A stretch of DNA of 64,000 nt from Climacteris rufus (GCA_013398175.1 VZRZ01004834.1:618993-682992); one strand, 5' to 3'. Shown: positions 13,566-26,384, numbered from the stretch's first letter. Notes: generated by a model from the letters alone, not told the origin. Numbers and translations are program-made.

Positions 13566-16500
13566 CCAGAGTTTAGAAGTTATCACTTCTAACTCTGACT
13601 ATAGTGATGAGGCCACTGAAGTATTTTTAGTAGTGTGGATGTTGTCTTAAAATCTGGGGGTGTTTCTCTTTATTAAATGAGTTGATTTTCTTTGATAGCA
13701 TCCCCAAAATTATCAATGAAAAATTTGCCAGTTTATCAATGTTTTCCAAACAATAGATTTGTGGTTTTGAGGAATTTTTGCCATGTCACACAGGAAAGAA
13801 AGCTATGTATGTCTATCAGATTCCCCTGAGACATTGTGGGGTTTTGATGCTTTTTTTATCAAGTATCTTAGCTGCATAAACACTTACGGTTATTTTTCAT
13901 GAATATAACAGTGCCTTCAAGCATCTATACTGCAAGTAGTTAATATGAAGGGTTTAGGGAGATGTAGCACACAAACATTATCCTGAAAAAGGTGGTTCTG
14001 CACAATGGAGCTAATCAAAGTAGAATCAGGACCCTGGAGTCTCAGCATAGAGAGGTTTTTGTAAAGCCTCAATGCCTTCAGCAACACTTCTAGTGAGAAT
14101 GTTAGTAAAACATGAAATTAGCTCTGTGTCCTTTCCAACCTGTGGTATTTCTCACTGTTGTTTCTGGGGAGTAAAGGCTCTGCTTACAAGAACTGGTATT
14201 GTTCGGTGCTAGGCAGTAGAATACTTTCTTTTGTGATTTGTCAGAAGGAGTATTATCCTCCTTCTGCAGATGAAAATCATTGTTTTACCAGACATTTCAC
14301 TGACAGTCTGGAGTCGGTGAATAACATCAGGAAATAACACAATTTTGTCTGAGGTTCAGCTTGTTCTATCACAGTAAAATTTTTCTGATATATCTTTTTT
14401 CCTCAAACTGTGTAAAATCTTTGAAGGATGTTTTATTTGTTGCATCAGAGAGCATCTTAGATACATTTATTTCAGAGAACCAAGATGTGTAATTCTGTTT
14501 CTGCTCTCTCTGGAGTGACATGTGCCATCATGTAAAAAGCAATTCTGGTGATTTGCATACTTCTGCAATTTAATCTGAAACTAGCTAATTAATAACATTT
14601 GAACTTTACTTAGAATATGATTTTCTATAAATAAAATTCAAAACACTGTGACATACTGCTCTATATCCAAGAGACAATAATGTAAATTTACTTCTGGTTA
14701 ACAGGCTGACTCTCAGTTTCAAGAATCATAAAGAAGTAACTTGGATGATATTTAGAAGGCAGTTTAAAATGTTTCCTTTCCCTAATCTAAGATAGTTTCA
14801 ATTCACATAAATTTGGGAAATGCTATGCGAATGCTATACTAAGGAAACTTTAGTAAAATGAAAATAACATTAAGAACGGAAGTTATTCTAAGAATTCGTA
14901 GACATCAAAGATCTTCAAAAATGTTTATGGAAGTTTTTGATCCCAGGATAGTTCCAGTATATGTACCTGTCTTGCAAAAGCAACTAAATTTCTTATGCAG
15001 CTTCAGTTGAATTTTTTTATTTCTTTCTTTTATGCAAACATTACATATTATTGCCCTACTCATAAAGTGGTTTCTGTGGAAATGAAGATGAAATTGTAAA
15101 TAATATTAATAGATGTTGCATATTTTCAGTAAAAGTGAACTCAGATTAACCTTGGAAGCAAGCAAAGTAAATTAGAGTGTTTGCAATGAGATATGGGAGA
15201 CACAAGTAATACAGGTTTTCTAATTACTCCCTCTTTGAGAACTGAAAGAAAATCACTGAGATAAAAAGCGAGAGTTCAGTTTTTCTGATCTGTAGGAGCA
15301 GTTTGCTTGCTCAGGATCTTCCTGCAGCCTTTTTTTTCTGTTAGTTGCAATATAACAAGGGTAAAGTTGCTGAGGAAATACGTTTTAGGGAAAATAATGT
15401 TTTCTAAGAGGTTTAATGTGTTTATGGAGGGATAAGGAAATGGTGGTATCTATATCTTGCAGATTTGTTTCTCCTTTAGCTTGACATGAATCAGCAGAAA
15501 ATTTTCAGTAAAGTTATCAGCTAAGCTTATATTTTCATATTGTACAGGGATTTTCCAAGATATATCCTAATAATCAGTGAAAACAAGAGATTAAGAGAAA
15601 AGATTATGTGAAGTCCCTGCAAATCATGCTTGATTTTGCAGGCTATCCTCTGATATCTATGGATTTAAAGACTTAAAAAGTGGAATCATAGACGTATAAA
15701 GATATATTTATATCCTGTTCTTGAACAATTGTGGCCTTAGGCACTTATGCTTACAGGAATAAGCACTCACCAGATGGTCGTGTGTCAATCCAGCTGTTCT
15801 CTTCAGCATGAATTCCTCTAAAGTTGCTGTGTGCCAGGACAAATTTGGTGAAAGGCACATTTAAATGTTACATAGTGAAGGTAGGATTAAGGGGAAAATT
15901 CATATCTCTGTTCTCAAGCCATCAGGTATGCTGAAAAACTTAACAGGCTTTTGGGGTGAAATAAAGTGTAATGAAACAGAAAATCTGTGATAAGAAAATG
16001 TGGTTGCCTTGCCATCTTTTAAATTTATTTGGTTTTGTTTTCATGACACCCAAATACTGGAAACAAATTATGGAAATGAAGTTTAAAATCCAGGTTAATG
16101 CATAAAAAACATGCATAAAATTCATATTGTTTATTTCCTAGCTTGCATTTGCAAAGTAACATCTCAAAGAAACACAAATTAGGTAGAACAATCATAGACA
16201 AAAGAGGTGGTTTTTTTTTTAAACAGAAATTCTGCCTTTTTACTCTCTTTAAAATATAAGCTATTCACTGGATCATAGGATTGTATGAAATGTGAGACAT
16301 TTTGTGTGCAGTGGCGGCAGAAATGGCATGTGAGCCACTTGAGGAACAGAAACAAATACAGGAAGCATGCTTTGATTCAGTTTATCCAATACAAGTAGGA
16401 TACTAGTGTTAGAAGACAAAAAGGAGCAGAAAAAGCAGAGTAATCACTGAAACTGAATCCATTGAGCAAATGTAGGCTGACCAGGCTATCCTACAAACAT

Positions 16501-18098
16501 GCTGAATTTCACCAGGAGATAAAGTACTGGAGATACTATTAAATGTAATTGCACACTATGTTGTGAAGTCCCTGGAAAGCTGTGTTTTGAAACTGCCCTG
16601 ACTTGAACGGTTCAGACTTTTTACAGTGAACAGTGTCCATGATGATGCATCTTCAGGAGCCTTGACATGGTGCTCTTGCATGGTTTGGTAAAGGATTGCT
16701 GGTCTCTATTTTAAATAGATTTTCTTCCTTCTCTATAAGACAGTCAAGAAGTTGAAGTGTGGCAGTCAAAAAGATGCTGGGGAGTTTGAGAAGATGTACA
16801 TCAGAGGTTATTACCTGCCATCACATAGCCAGACTGTGGACCCGTTTCCCTAAAGTGAGATTTGGTGACTGACATTGTCCTGTTTTAAATAGCAGTTAAA
16901 ATTCTGGTGGAGATCAGCAGTATGAAAGGGAATTTGGATAGTAAATGTTTCAAACAAATCTTAGGAAGAACTTTGTTTCATTTTCCATTTTGTCTGCTTT
17001 CCTGAATTAATTTCACATTGGAAAAGGGGGACTGATTGTTGGATATTCTACCCTTAATTGTCATTAAAGAGTTCTTCTTTTGAATCTCTTATTTATTCAC
17101 CTTCATATTATGTAAACTCATATTTCTTCAAGATCTTGGCTTTTTTTCAAAATCTGTTGGGAATATTCTGGTTACAGGAATGCATTCTAACATAACTTGT
17201 TACAAGGAATCAGGTCTTGTAACAAAATGAAGTCCATCCACAGAACTCATGAGATTTACAATTTCTTCCAGGTTATATAGTCAATTATAGCTGTTTCACC
17301 CTAGCCATGTGCTATACCTGGGTCTCTCTTTTGTGTCAGTTAATCTGTCGGAGTCAACTTTATTATTCCAGCTGTGAAAACTCCTCTTAAAAATCTCTGT
17401 TATGTGGATAGATAAGAGAAAGTACTTACCTTCACTTTTAAAGAAGATCTCTATTTATCTAGTAGATGAGGCATGCCACCAAAGGACTCTGTGGTGTAGC
17501 CGTGGTGTCATGTCCCAGAGTCCTGTTTCAATTATGTTATGATTGGATACAGAAGCTCTCTCTGAGTCGTGACTTTAAAGTAGGAGATATCTGCTTGCCC
17601 ATTATAAGCCCTATATTTTTACTCCAATATGTAACGCACCTTGGATTGACTTTTAAGAATTTTTTGAGGTGATACTTGTAATTATTACTCTCTTTATTTA
17701 CTTGTCTTTTACTTTATCTTAAACAAGAGTTTTTCACCCACTGTACTTTTCACAGAAGAGATGAGTTGTTAAACAATGTCTTTGTGATGTTGAATAATCT
17801 GGAATAATGTGGTAAATTTATACATTCCAACAGAAAGTTTTCAGTCCTCTCTCCTGTCAACATTTTAAACATTTGGTCCTGAGTTAAAGTAAGATTAAAT
17901 AATAACACTTTGGGAGTTCTTAAAAAAATTGCACCTTATGCCAACATATGTGAAGACGATGGTTTTTTGTCTTTTGATTTGGCTTGCCTCTGGACTACTT
18001 CCCTCTAGATTTCCAGTTGTCCTTAAGAGTGTGATACATTGCTGACTTCTGCATTACTACTTTGCAGTTTCATCTTCAGCTCCTAGATCACCCCGACC

Positions 18099-18670
18099 CA
18101 TAGGATGACAGAGTAATTTGGGTTGGAGGGGACCTCAAGAGCTGTCTAGCCCAACCATTAGCAGGAGTCCATAGCAAGGTCAGCATGAGATTAATACAGG
18201 TTCCTCAGGGCTTTATCTGATCAGGTCTTGAAAATGTTCAAGGGTGAAAACTGCACAACTTCTCTAGACAACTTGATCCATTACATCCCTATACCTATAG
18301 TAAAAATGTGCCTACTTATACTAGTCAGTGCTGCTGTGAATTGCTTGGCTCTGTCTTTTTGATATCCTCCCCTGTATAACCTGATAAACTGATGTTAGGT
18401 ACTCCCATAGCTATCACTTCTCCAGGCAGAATGAGCCCAGCTGCCCCAGACAGCTTGGTGGCCTTCCAGCAAACTCAGTCGAGTAGATTGATGTCATTGT
18501 TTTACTTTGGGTCTCAAAACTGGCTACAATATTCTAGATGCAGGCTAATGACTGCAGAATAAAGTGGAATAATTACTGCTCTTGTACTACTTGTTGTGTT
18601 TAAGTCAATACAAGCAAGGATGCCCTTCTTTCCTGACAAGTCCAGGTGCTGACTCACTTGGTCTTTTTTC
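18099..18670 (-). mobile_element. CR1 LINE, older diverged copy, reverse orientation
   Basis: It starts near CATAGGATGACAGAGTAATT and follows the reversed CR1 order: 'ggttggaggggacctcaaga', 'tctagcccaacc', 'tctccaggcagaatgagccc', then 'tggccttccagcaaactc'. It ends around a segment reading 'gacaagtccaggtgctgac'. Substitutions and small gaps are common, so it is older than the copy at 12985. No coding capacity remains. Confidence 0.85.
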
Positions 18671-21600
18671 TTCCTACCCTAACTTAGCAGTAGGATGCTA
18701 TTTGAAACACAGCTTTGTTCCACAGTGAAATCAGGTTTTAGGAACTCCTTTGTAAGACCTCATTTTTGAGTACTGGTTAGTGAAATTGATAAATAGAAAA
18801 CACCACACCACAAAGGGAAAGATGTGAGAACTTCTGAAGTAGGTTTTTTTTCAAATGTTCAATGGAAATATGAATGCTCCTTTTTACTGATATTTTAATT
18901 GGTGGCCTATCTTCATTGGAAAATAGAATGGTTTAGGAGGTGAGTTTTGCAAAATCAGGTTAAAGTCAGTTCTTTTTATTCAAGGTAGAAGTGGATTGGA
19001 ATGTTTTGAATAATGAGGAAAAAAATTATTGCATAAGGAATGGGAGTGAGGGATGAATGTACAGAGAACCGCTGTACGTCCAGCTAGATTTACTGGTGCA
19101 GGCACTGTGCTGCTCAGAAGTAACAACACCGTGTGTAACTCTCTCCTTTATGTTAGTGCAAAGCAAGAATGCCAGCAGAGGTGCATAAGGCCAGGCTTAG
19201 GACATCAAAGGGTGCTGCATACAAAGCAAAAACTGGCTGATGGGAGAACAGAGTTGCAATGATGGAAATGTTATTCATCAGAAGCAAAATATAGAGTTAA
19301 AAAAGCAAGATCCAAGAATTAGAAAAAAAAAAAAGGAGGAAGATAGGATAGTATCCAGGACTACAAAGCAGAAGCCAGGATCAGCAGCCAAGAATGAGTC
19401 TAAGGTACAACTGTCTGCAGCTCCATATTGAGAAGCCCAAGGCAGAAGTGGAGCTCATTATATACCTAATACAAGAGCAGTGCAAGAATTAATCTCCTGA
19501 GGGACAGCTGTGTGCCATGTGATAGCTAAAGCAGAGCTGGCAAAGGCAGACCTGGCTGGCTGCACCTCAATTGCCTTGATGGATCTTGGCAGGAGTGACA
19601 AATGCAACCACAGATTATTGAGCTGGCTAAGTATAAATTACATGCAAGGGCAGATTCATCATAGTCTTCATCTTGAATTTGTGTGTATGCAAGCTACAGA
19701 TAAACATATATTGTATGTACTCGTTTGTATATGGTATTTTGTAAAAATGTTGAACATTTTGCTTTACATAAATGTAATGTTATTGTTATAATTATTAGTA
19801 CTTATTTGGCTTTAATTTTAATGGCAAACTTCATTAAGCAGCCATTAAGAAAAGTTTTAGAAAGAATCAAACAATCCAGTAACATTCACTCAAATGATAC
19901 GTAGTAACTAAAATTTGCAATGCCTTGAGAGGCTGTGAATTTGCACCAAAAGCTATAGAACATTTCAAATTGCTGTGCTCTGGCTGTTTGAGAGCTTTTG
20001 TTAGTGAGTCAAAGAACTATTGAAATAGTCCAGAATGGTTCTGTAATCTTCTGGTAGTAGCACAATGGACAATTGTCTGAAACATCTTCCCAACATTTTG
20101 ATCACTAAAAACATTGACCAGAATTTTATGTCCCTATATAAATGCTAGCAAATAAAAACCAATGAGTAGACTATTAAACAAGAAAAGATAATAAAATAGA
20201 AAGATGGTTAGAAATCACTGACAATGTAAATTGCCTGGACAATTGCATGATTGTATAGTCCAAGATGGAAGACTGCTAACAATAAAGCAGCATGAAACAC
20301 TTTAAAACTCCCTTTGAATTAGGAGTTCAAAAACAGTTTCTTTGCAGAAATAAGAGCATCAGTATCAGAGGAGCTGTAGCTCTATGTGGCCTGTCAGCCA
20401 TATACTGGTAGTTCACAAAGAGTTCAAGATGTTTGCAGAGGTTGTTGTATTAGGAAGCTGAGCAGGTATTTGGTTTTCAGCTTTCATGATCATTAATTCA
20501 TCACTAAAGGACAGTAATCTCCTAAAGTTAAAAGGCATGAGCACTAACACCTAACTGTCTTTTGTTAGGGTCTCCATCTGATTATTCTACTAATACAGAT
20601 GAAAATGCTTTTAGAAACTTTAGAACTTGTTTGATACAGCCTATAATAATGAAATTTTTCTTGTTCTTCAACACTGCAAGATAGAACAAAACCATCTTGC
20701 TATTAAAAATTACAAAAGCAGCTTCTAACCAATCCCTCTGCTTGGAGCAGACTTCCCATTTTTGAAACAGCTTGAAGAGTCTGGGTGCTGTTACTGCTTA
20801 ATAGGTCATAAAGTCCAGAATGTTGCCTATATTATATAAGTCTTGATTGGGTTGAAAATGAAAATTTAACCTTATTCCAACAAAAGAGGCCTATATTTCC
20901 AGCATGCAGAAAGTCAGGAGATAATGTTCCTAATCTTGTGGCTGGTATTTAAAAAAGAAAAAAAAAAGAATTTGAAAGAAACTTTTAAATTAACCTGCAT
21001 GGTGGGCAAGTACATTTCACCACAGCCTGGACCTCCTGGTTGTCCAGCCCAGGGGAGGTATGAGGCTCCTTAGTGTCCTTGTACCCATGTTTTCTGCTGA
21101 GGGAAATTGGAGCACACAGAGTAGTTGCTGGAGCTGGTGATCCAAATCAGTGGCCATGCTGATCCAGCCCAGGGGGCTGCAGTTCCTGGCAATGTGCATT
21201 CAGATGGTGCAAATCATACAGCACTGTACATAAGGACAGCACTGGAGAGGGATGCAAAATGGTATCCATTTTTCAGATATAATGGGGGCTGTTGGCACTT
21301 GGTTATAAATTACTTCTTTAGTCCAATAGTTGATCTTGTCATACAGCTGGTGACATTTAGAAAAAAAGAAAGTGAAATTTGGAGGAAGAAAGCAAGGAAG
21401 TATGTGAAAAATATGAGGAAGTGATGCCTTGGGGCAACTTTAGCCACTCAAAAACTGAAAAAAACGTAGTGCAATGGTTGCACTTTATGATCAGAGTATA
21501 TGATATGAAAGAACTGAATACTTTTAAAAAATTGATGTTTGCACAATGGAAGTGTCATTTTACTTTTGAGGCAGTCAGCAAAGGAGCACTTCAAACACTG

Positions 21601-22604
21601 CCTTATATAGAACTGCAATTTAAGAAACAAATGTAAAACTAAAGTGCCAGCATAGCTTCTGTCTGACATGCCGTATGGTTCCTTCAGTCTTGTGTATTGG
21701 AGTTACTGAAACACTATTGTAATCCATTTCCTAAACAAAATTAAGTCAGATAGAAAGTCAAAAGTAGGCCCCAGCAGCAGGATAAAGAGTAATTTAGAGC
21801 AGTTAATGAATGAATATGAGAGATCTGAGCTTTGTCCAGCAAGAAAGACAATTTCATTTCATTTACTAGATGTTACCTTGGCAGGCAGCTAGCAGATGCT
21901 GAGACTGTAACTCAAACAAGGTATAAATTAAATAACCTTTAAAAATATTGTATATTAAGACATTCAAAATTATTGAAATGATCTATTAACTTTCCCAGTT
22001 TTAATCTTGAAACATCCTGAAGCTGTAAGGGTCAAAAAATATTTCAGTACCATCTGATGCAACAAAAAACATTTGATGGGAAGTACCTTTACATAAAACT
22101 GAGGAAAAAAAAAAAAGAGAAGGTACTGGTTTGATGATCTTTTTTCACATATGTTTCTAAAATTATTTACCTTTAAGTTGCTTTTCTTGCCAAAGCAATT
22201 ATCAATCTTCACTGTATATCACTAGACTATTACTATTGCATTGGTTTAAAAAAAAATCTAAGCAACACAATAAGGTGTTTTTTATTTATGGAAATGTCTG
22301 ATTTGCTATGCAAATATTTTAAGAACTTGTGTTCTCCAGGTGTGGAAATGAAACAGAGAAAATAAAAACCACAGGTTTTTGAAACTTTGTGTGTTGCAGA
22401 GTGACTCTTTAGAATAACTTTGTGCAATGCTGATACTGTTTGCCACTTCATTTTTAATTCAGAAGGGCTCATTTCCATGGACTGCTGGGCAAGCTCAGTG
22501 TAGGATCTGTAGACTGATGCCTGTTATTCTATGAACCACCACACCTAATTATCTATCCCCTAACTGCATTGTGATTAACAATTCCATCAATGATTTACTT
22601 GTGA

Positions 22605-22900
22605 CACTGTGGTCCATCTCTTTTCCCCAAAGCGGAGCCACGTCAGGCCTGCCATTCTGTCGGTGTGCCCGGCCTGGGGACAGAGCACTGGCAGTATGAC
22701 CCCTGTTCACTTGGGCAGTCATGTCTTGGCTGTGCCTGAACCTGGTGGGAGCCAGTGCAGTATGGCCATGGCAGCACAGGGTTTGGCACAGCAGTGGCAT
22801 CTGCCTGGGGGCTCACATGGTGCTGAAGGCCTGAAGCCAGCTCTGTGCTGCCTTTTGCATAGTCGGTGATGGCAGCCCAGTACACCAGGCTGCACTTCCT
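22605..22900. other. GC-rich island in the intron
   Basis: About 300 bp of GC-rich sequence (for example GTGCCCGGCCTGGGGACAG) lies within AT-rich flanks. Frames of 80-86 codons overlap on both strands, consistent with few stop codons in GC-rich DNA. No splice-flanked exon, CR1 signature or LTR ends were recognised. Directly after it, at 22904-22949, the 14-mer CTTGGTAGTTTTAG occurs twice, 32 bp apart. Confidence 0.35.
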
Positions 22901-22903
22901 GGT

Positions 22904-22949
22904 CTTGGTAGTTTTAGCTAAAGTTTTACCTAAAACTTGGTAGTTTTAG
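22904..22949. repeat. Short direct duplication with inverted core
   Basis: CTTGGTAGTTTTAG occurs at 22904-22917 and again at 22936-22949. Between them, CTAAAAC at 22930-22936 is the inverse of GTTTTAG at 22911-22917. This looks like a small local duplication or replication-slippage scar at the edge of the GC-rich island. Confidence 0.7.
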
Positions 22950-24971
22950 GCTAAATCAACACAAACTACATTTATAACTTTGGCTTAAATGAAGAATTAT
23001 CCAAAGGAAGGTTAGGTGAGGGGATAGGACGCAATATATACACATTTCTCTAGGCATAATTATTTTTTAGTTCTCTAAAGGGCTAAGTAGTTGCTCTTTT
23101 AAAAGGAGTTGTTGAAAAAGAACTTTCCTTTTATTCTAATATTCCATTATCTCTGATGATCAGAAGAGCTGTTTAATCATTGCTTTTACATTCCCAAATG
23201 AATATATAAGTAATAATAAGTGCTGTCTTTTTTATCGAGCAAAAACATTAATGGCATCAATAGAACCCATCAGTAAATATTGAAACTTTTGAATATTATG
23301 AATGAATCACAGAGATACTCTGAGTTTATGGGTGGCTAAGTTCACTTTCACACTTAAAGGCTGGGAAGGACTTGACTGGTTGTCAGTGAAAACAAATATG
23401 GTAAATTAGTACAGATCAGGAAGAAGGATGCAGATTGCTGCAGAATGTGCAACCATTTTTGTAAGTGTGGAGCTATGGCTTGGTCACTTTCTGCAGCAGG
23501 TGTACAGTCTAACTTGCATGAGCATTTTTTCTTGTTTTTATTTTATTTCCCTGTCTTAAAATGAGCAAAATAACTCTTTCTAAGTGTAAGAATTATTTAT
23601 GATGAAAGACACTGAAATGCTTTCTGAAATCCTATTTAGATACTGCAGTCTTTCAGAATATTTCTCAGTGTAACATTCCTTGTAAGAGAACAGAAACAAA
23701 TTATCTGTGTAGTTCATGAAAGACAGTTCTTCTAAAATTGTAAAAAAGGGACAAATTTGATAGCTGAACCCGGACACCCTTCTCTTCTGCAGTACTACAC
23801 AGGTTTGCCATTTTGCATTATGAATTATTTTCTCCATGTGGCTGAGTACAATGTTCCTACTTCCAAGAGTTCAACAAGCCACGGATATGTTAGGTAGATT
23901 ATTTTATCCCATTGTTTTCTTTCAGTCCTGTCTGTGCTGCTCTTCATATCTTTCTGTATTGTCTTATTTCCAAACAATCACCTGGTGATTATTGACAATT
24001 CATCTTGCAGTACTGTTTTCCTGAAAAGATTACCAGTAGCAGCCATCAGATTTCTGTATATACAAAAATATTCATCTATGAAGAGAAGAAGGAAAAATAT
24101 CTTTCTATTTATTGTGTTTGCATATAGTGCAATGCAGAGTGGCACAGACAGCATAAATTTAGAGTTAATGTGTAACAAAACCAAATAGCCATGATATTTT
24201 GTTCAGATCTAACCTGAATACTGCGGCACTATGTGGTCAATGTTGTATGGAGTTACTGCTGACGACCTGTCACCTGCCAGTTCCGTGGTATATACGGTTA
24301 ACAAGCTCAAATACCTTTGTAATCTTCTTGTTTCTGAGGCACATGCACATTTTATGTACAAATTACCTCTAGTCCTGTCCCATCTTTCCAGACTTACCAG
24401 CCCAGCAGTTCAGCAAGATGCGGGTTTGTTTGCACAGCTACAACATCACTTTGTCTTTTGATTTGATAATCTTATCTATCTATTGACTTGGGGGGAAAAA
24501 ATTAACATTTGTCAGTTAGAAGTTCTTGCAAACAGGCTAGGCCCCAAAAGAGACATGTACTTTATAGATAGGATGCAGCACATTCCGTCTCCTGTTTAAT
24601 CTTTCATGAGCTTAGTAATCACAGGCAAGTCACTAATCTCTCTGCTTTCCTTTCTGCACTGGTGAAACAGTTGTGGTAAGAATATTCTATGAAGGCTTAG
24701 ATGTCTTTGCTAAGTTTTGTGAAACTTTTGTATGTGCTGGAAGTTTTGTACAAGTTGAAGCTGAGGAGCTAATAACTTAACTAGGATAGCAAAGTAAAAT
24801 TGATAAAAACCAAGATAGAGCTTCTATTCTGTATCAGTGAAAAACTTCATTGTAAAAGTTCAGGCAATGTGGTGACAAAGGCAGTTTAGATAGCTCCAGG
24901 GACCAGCTCCACAACTGATTTGTGGTAGCACGTCACGACAACACTGGATCTTTGTCCCTTTCCTCTTGCAG

Positions 24972-25144
24972 TATCGGTCAGGGCGGGATCCTCATCGAGG
25001 CTCAGACAATGTTTCCAATAAGTCTTCGGACAGCGATGTCAGCGATGTCTCGGCTGTGTCACGGACCAGCAGCGCCTCCCGTTTCAGCAGCACAAGCTAC
25101 ATGTCTGTCCAGTCAGAGCGCCCAAGAGGAAACAAAAAAATAAG
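24972..25144 (+). CDS. RIMS1: RIMS1 serine-rich linker exon (YRSGRDPHRG...RPRGNKKI)
   Basis: This 173-nt exon runs from acceptor TTGCAG to donor ATAAG|GTGAGC, entering in phase 0 and leaving in phase 2 (AG of the next codon). It encodes 57 complete residues: YRSGRDPHRGSDNVSNK, then SSDSDVSDVSAVSRTSSAS, then RFSSTSYMSVQSERPRGN and KKI. The middle is very rich in Ser with Asp at +1 to +3, giving several acidophilic (CK2-like) consensus sites, and RTSSAS resembles a basophilic kinase site; these are motif readings only. It is a known RIM linker segment without a folded domain. A GCATG at 25149-25153 begins four bases past the donor junction. The split codon becomes Ser when joined to 43950 and Arg when joined to 26145. 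Confidence 0.95.
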
Positions 25145-26144
25145 GTGAGCATGATGAGCTGTAGTGCCAGCTGTAGCTATGTAATTTGAGTAACTGAACG
25201 CTTATCAATATTTGTTTTCGACATTAGCATTTGTCCTAGAATGAATTTATCAGGGATTTTGCAAAATGCTGGTTTAAATGTCTTTTTCATCTAATACTTT
25301 TTGAAGTTTTCATGGTATTTGTGTTTAGCCAAGTTTTGTCATCTTGGGTTATCTAACATACACTAAAATAACAAACATACACTGTAAGCAAGCATTAGAC
25401 ACACTTCCTGAAAGTCCTTTCATAAAATATACTTAATATGGCTGAAAAGACAGTTTAACTTGCAAATTTGTGCCAGCAGAGGCATCTTATTTTTCTTTTA
25501 AACAGAGCGCTGAACTTTTCTGATGTATTTTTTAATATTTACACAGATAATTTCAATTTAACACTTTGCACTAGTCCAATTTAATTGTAGGTGTACAATC
25601 ATTGAACTGCTCTTCAAAAAGTTGTACATTCTGTATCTGTGACCAAAACACATCATTTTCTTTGCCCGAAGCCTGTGTGCACTCAGAGGGGCTTTGGCTT
25701 TCATTTGGTGCACAAATGAAAGTTAATTTTTCTAGATGTAACCCACCTCCATCACCTATATTAATTCTCAGAAAATTTTCCTCTTGAAAGACACAATACT
25801 TTGAAAAAATTGTTTGACCTTCTGCTTACGTGAGCATTGTTAGGACCACATTGTTTCTGCCATACAGTTCTGTATATGTTTCTAAATGTGAAGTATTGCT
25901 GCAAGTACTCCTGCAAGTTTTATTTGAAGAGGGACTTACAGACTGTCCTAAGAAAATATTCCAAGGCCCTAGTGTAGGTTGCAATCCTATTCAGCATGAT
26001 TTACCTTATGAATGCTTTTATCCTTTAGTTTTTATTTAATTTATTTTGCATTTCTTTTCTTCATGCATGCTCTTCTCCATGACCTTAACTTTATTCTTTT
26101 CTTTTTTCTTTTTGCATGCCTTTTTCAATTTTTGTTGACTTCAG
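25145..26144 (+). other. Intron upstream of the acidic cassette, 1,000 bp
   Basis: The donor is GTGAGC. The 3' end is a very long pyrimidine-rich stretch (about 26040-26144) ending GACTTCAG. Two TGCATG hexamers lie in that stretch. No repeat or further exon is recognised. It is by far the shortest of the introns in this window. Confidence 0.8.
26064..26118 (+). promoter_or_regulatory. Paired TGCATG sites before the acidic exon
   Basis: Exact TGCATG hexamers lie at 26064-26069 and 26113-26118, 75 and 26 bp before the cassette exon and inside its polypyrimidine tract. RBFOX binding in such a position is known to repress inclusion of the downstream exon. A third copy lies downstream at 26617-26622, where binding usually promotes inclusion. 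The clustering, not any single site, is the argument. Confidence 0.5.
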
Positions 26145-26384
26145 AAGGACAAGGGATATAGAGGGGAAAAAAGAGGGAGGGCTGGAAGGGGATGAACAAG
26201 ATGAAGTATTTCCTGAGGAGGAAGAAAAAGAGGAGGAGGAGGAAAAAGCAAAAGAACAAGAAATTAATGAAAAAGGGGAAGGGCAAGAGGTGACAGAGAA
26301 TTGTGATAAGGAGGAGATCAAAGAATCAGGGCATGATGAACAAGCTCAAGAAGACCAAGCTGAGGAAGGGAAAGAGGATGACAG
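26145..26384 (+). CDS. RIMS1: Optional 240-nt exon encoding an acidic Glu-rich insert
   Basis: The exon is flanked by TTCAG at 26144 and donor ACAG|GTAAAA at 26385, phase 2-2 and exactly 80 codons, so it adds or drops out cleanly between KKI and SVFTSK. The insert starts RRTRDIEGKKEGG, passes through runs of four and five Glu (PEEEEKEEEEEK), and ends QAEEGKEDD. I count 28 Glu and 8 Asp among 80 residues, against 9 Lys and 3 Arg; there is one Cys and no predicted fold, only likely disorder. The exon is strongly purine-rich (GA repeats), like an exonic splicing enhancer. The acceptor is a tandem CAGAAG, so the exon may also start at 26148 and lose one Arg. I do not recall this insert in the standard mammalian RIM1 or RIM2 isoforms, so it may be rare, lineage-limited or simply unknown to me. 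Confidence 0.8.

Larger units (their letters stand above)
5679..24971 (+). other. GC-AG intron, 19.3 kb
   Basis: It begins GCAAGG instead of GT and ends TCTTGCAG. If unspliced, the frame from the upstream exon runs 14 codons to a TGA at 5721-5723. The interior is AT-rich and holds two reverse-strand CR1 copies (12985 and 18099), a GC-rich block fused to the first CR1, another GC-rich island near 22.6 kb, and scattered A- or T-runs. A less AT-rich block at about 8740-9120 has overlapping minus-strand frames of 83 and 90 codons that I could not link to any family. No other exon with matching phase and splice sites was found. Confidence 0.85.

Noticed and set aside
17483..17524. 9-bp inverted repeat AGGACTCTG...CAGAGTCCT with a 24-base gap
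   Set aside because: Short arms and a long loop; expected by chance in a window of this size.
21125..21636. Two overlapping plus-strand frames (99 and 85 codons) that look continuous
   Set aside because: They lie in different frames, show no splice signals and no family resemblance, and the first overlaps a minus-strand frame equally long for its position.
26091..26321. Minus-strand Ser/Phe-rich open frame over the acidic exon
   Set aside because: It is the antisense shadow of the GA-rich exon, whose complement is rich in TCC/TTC codons.
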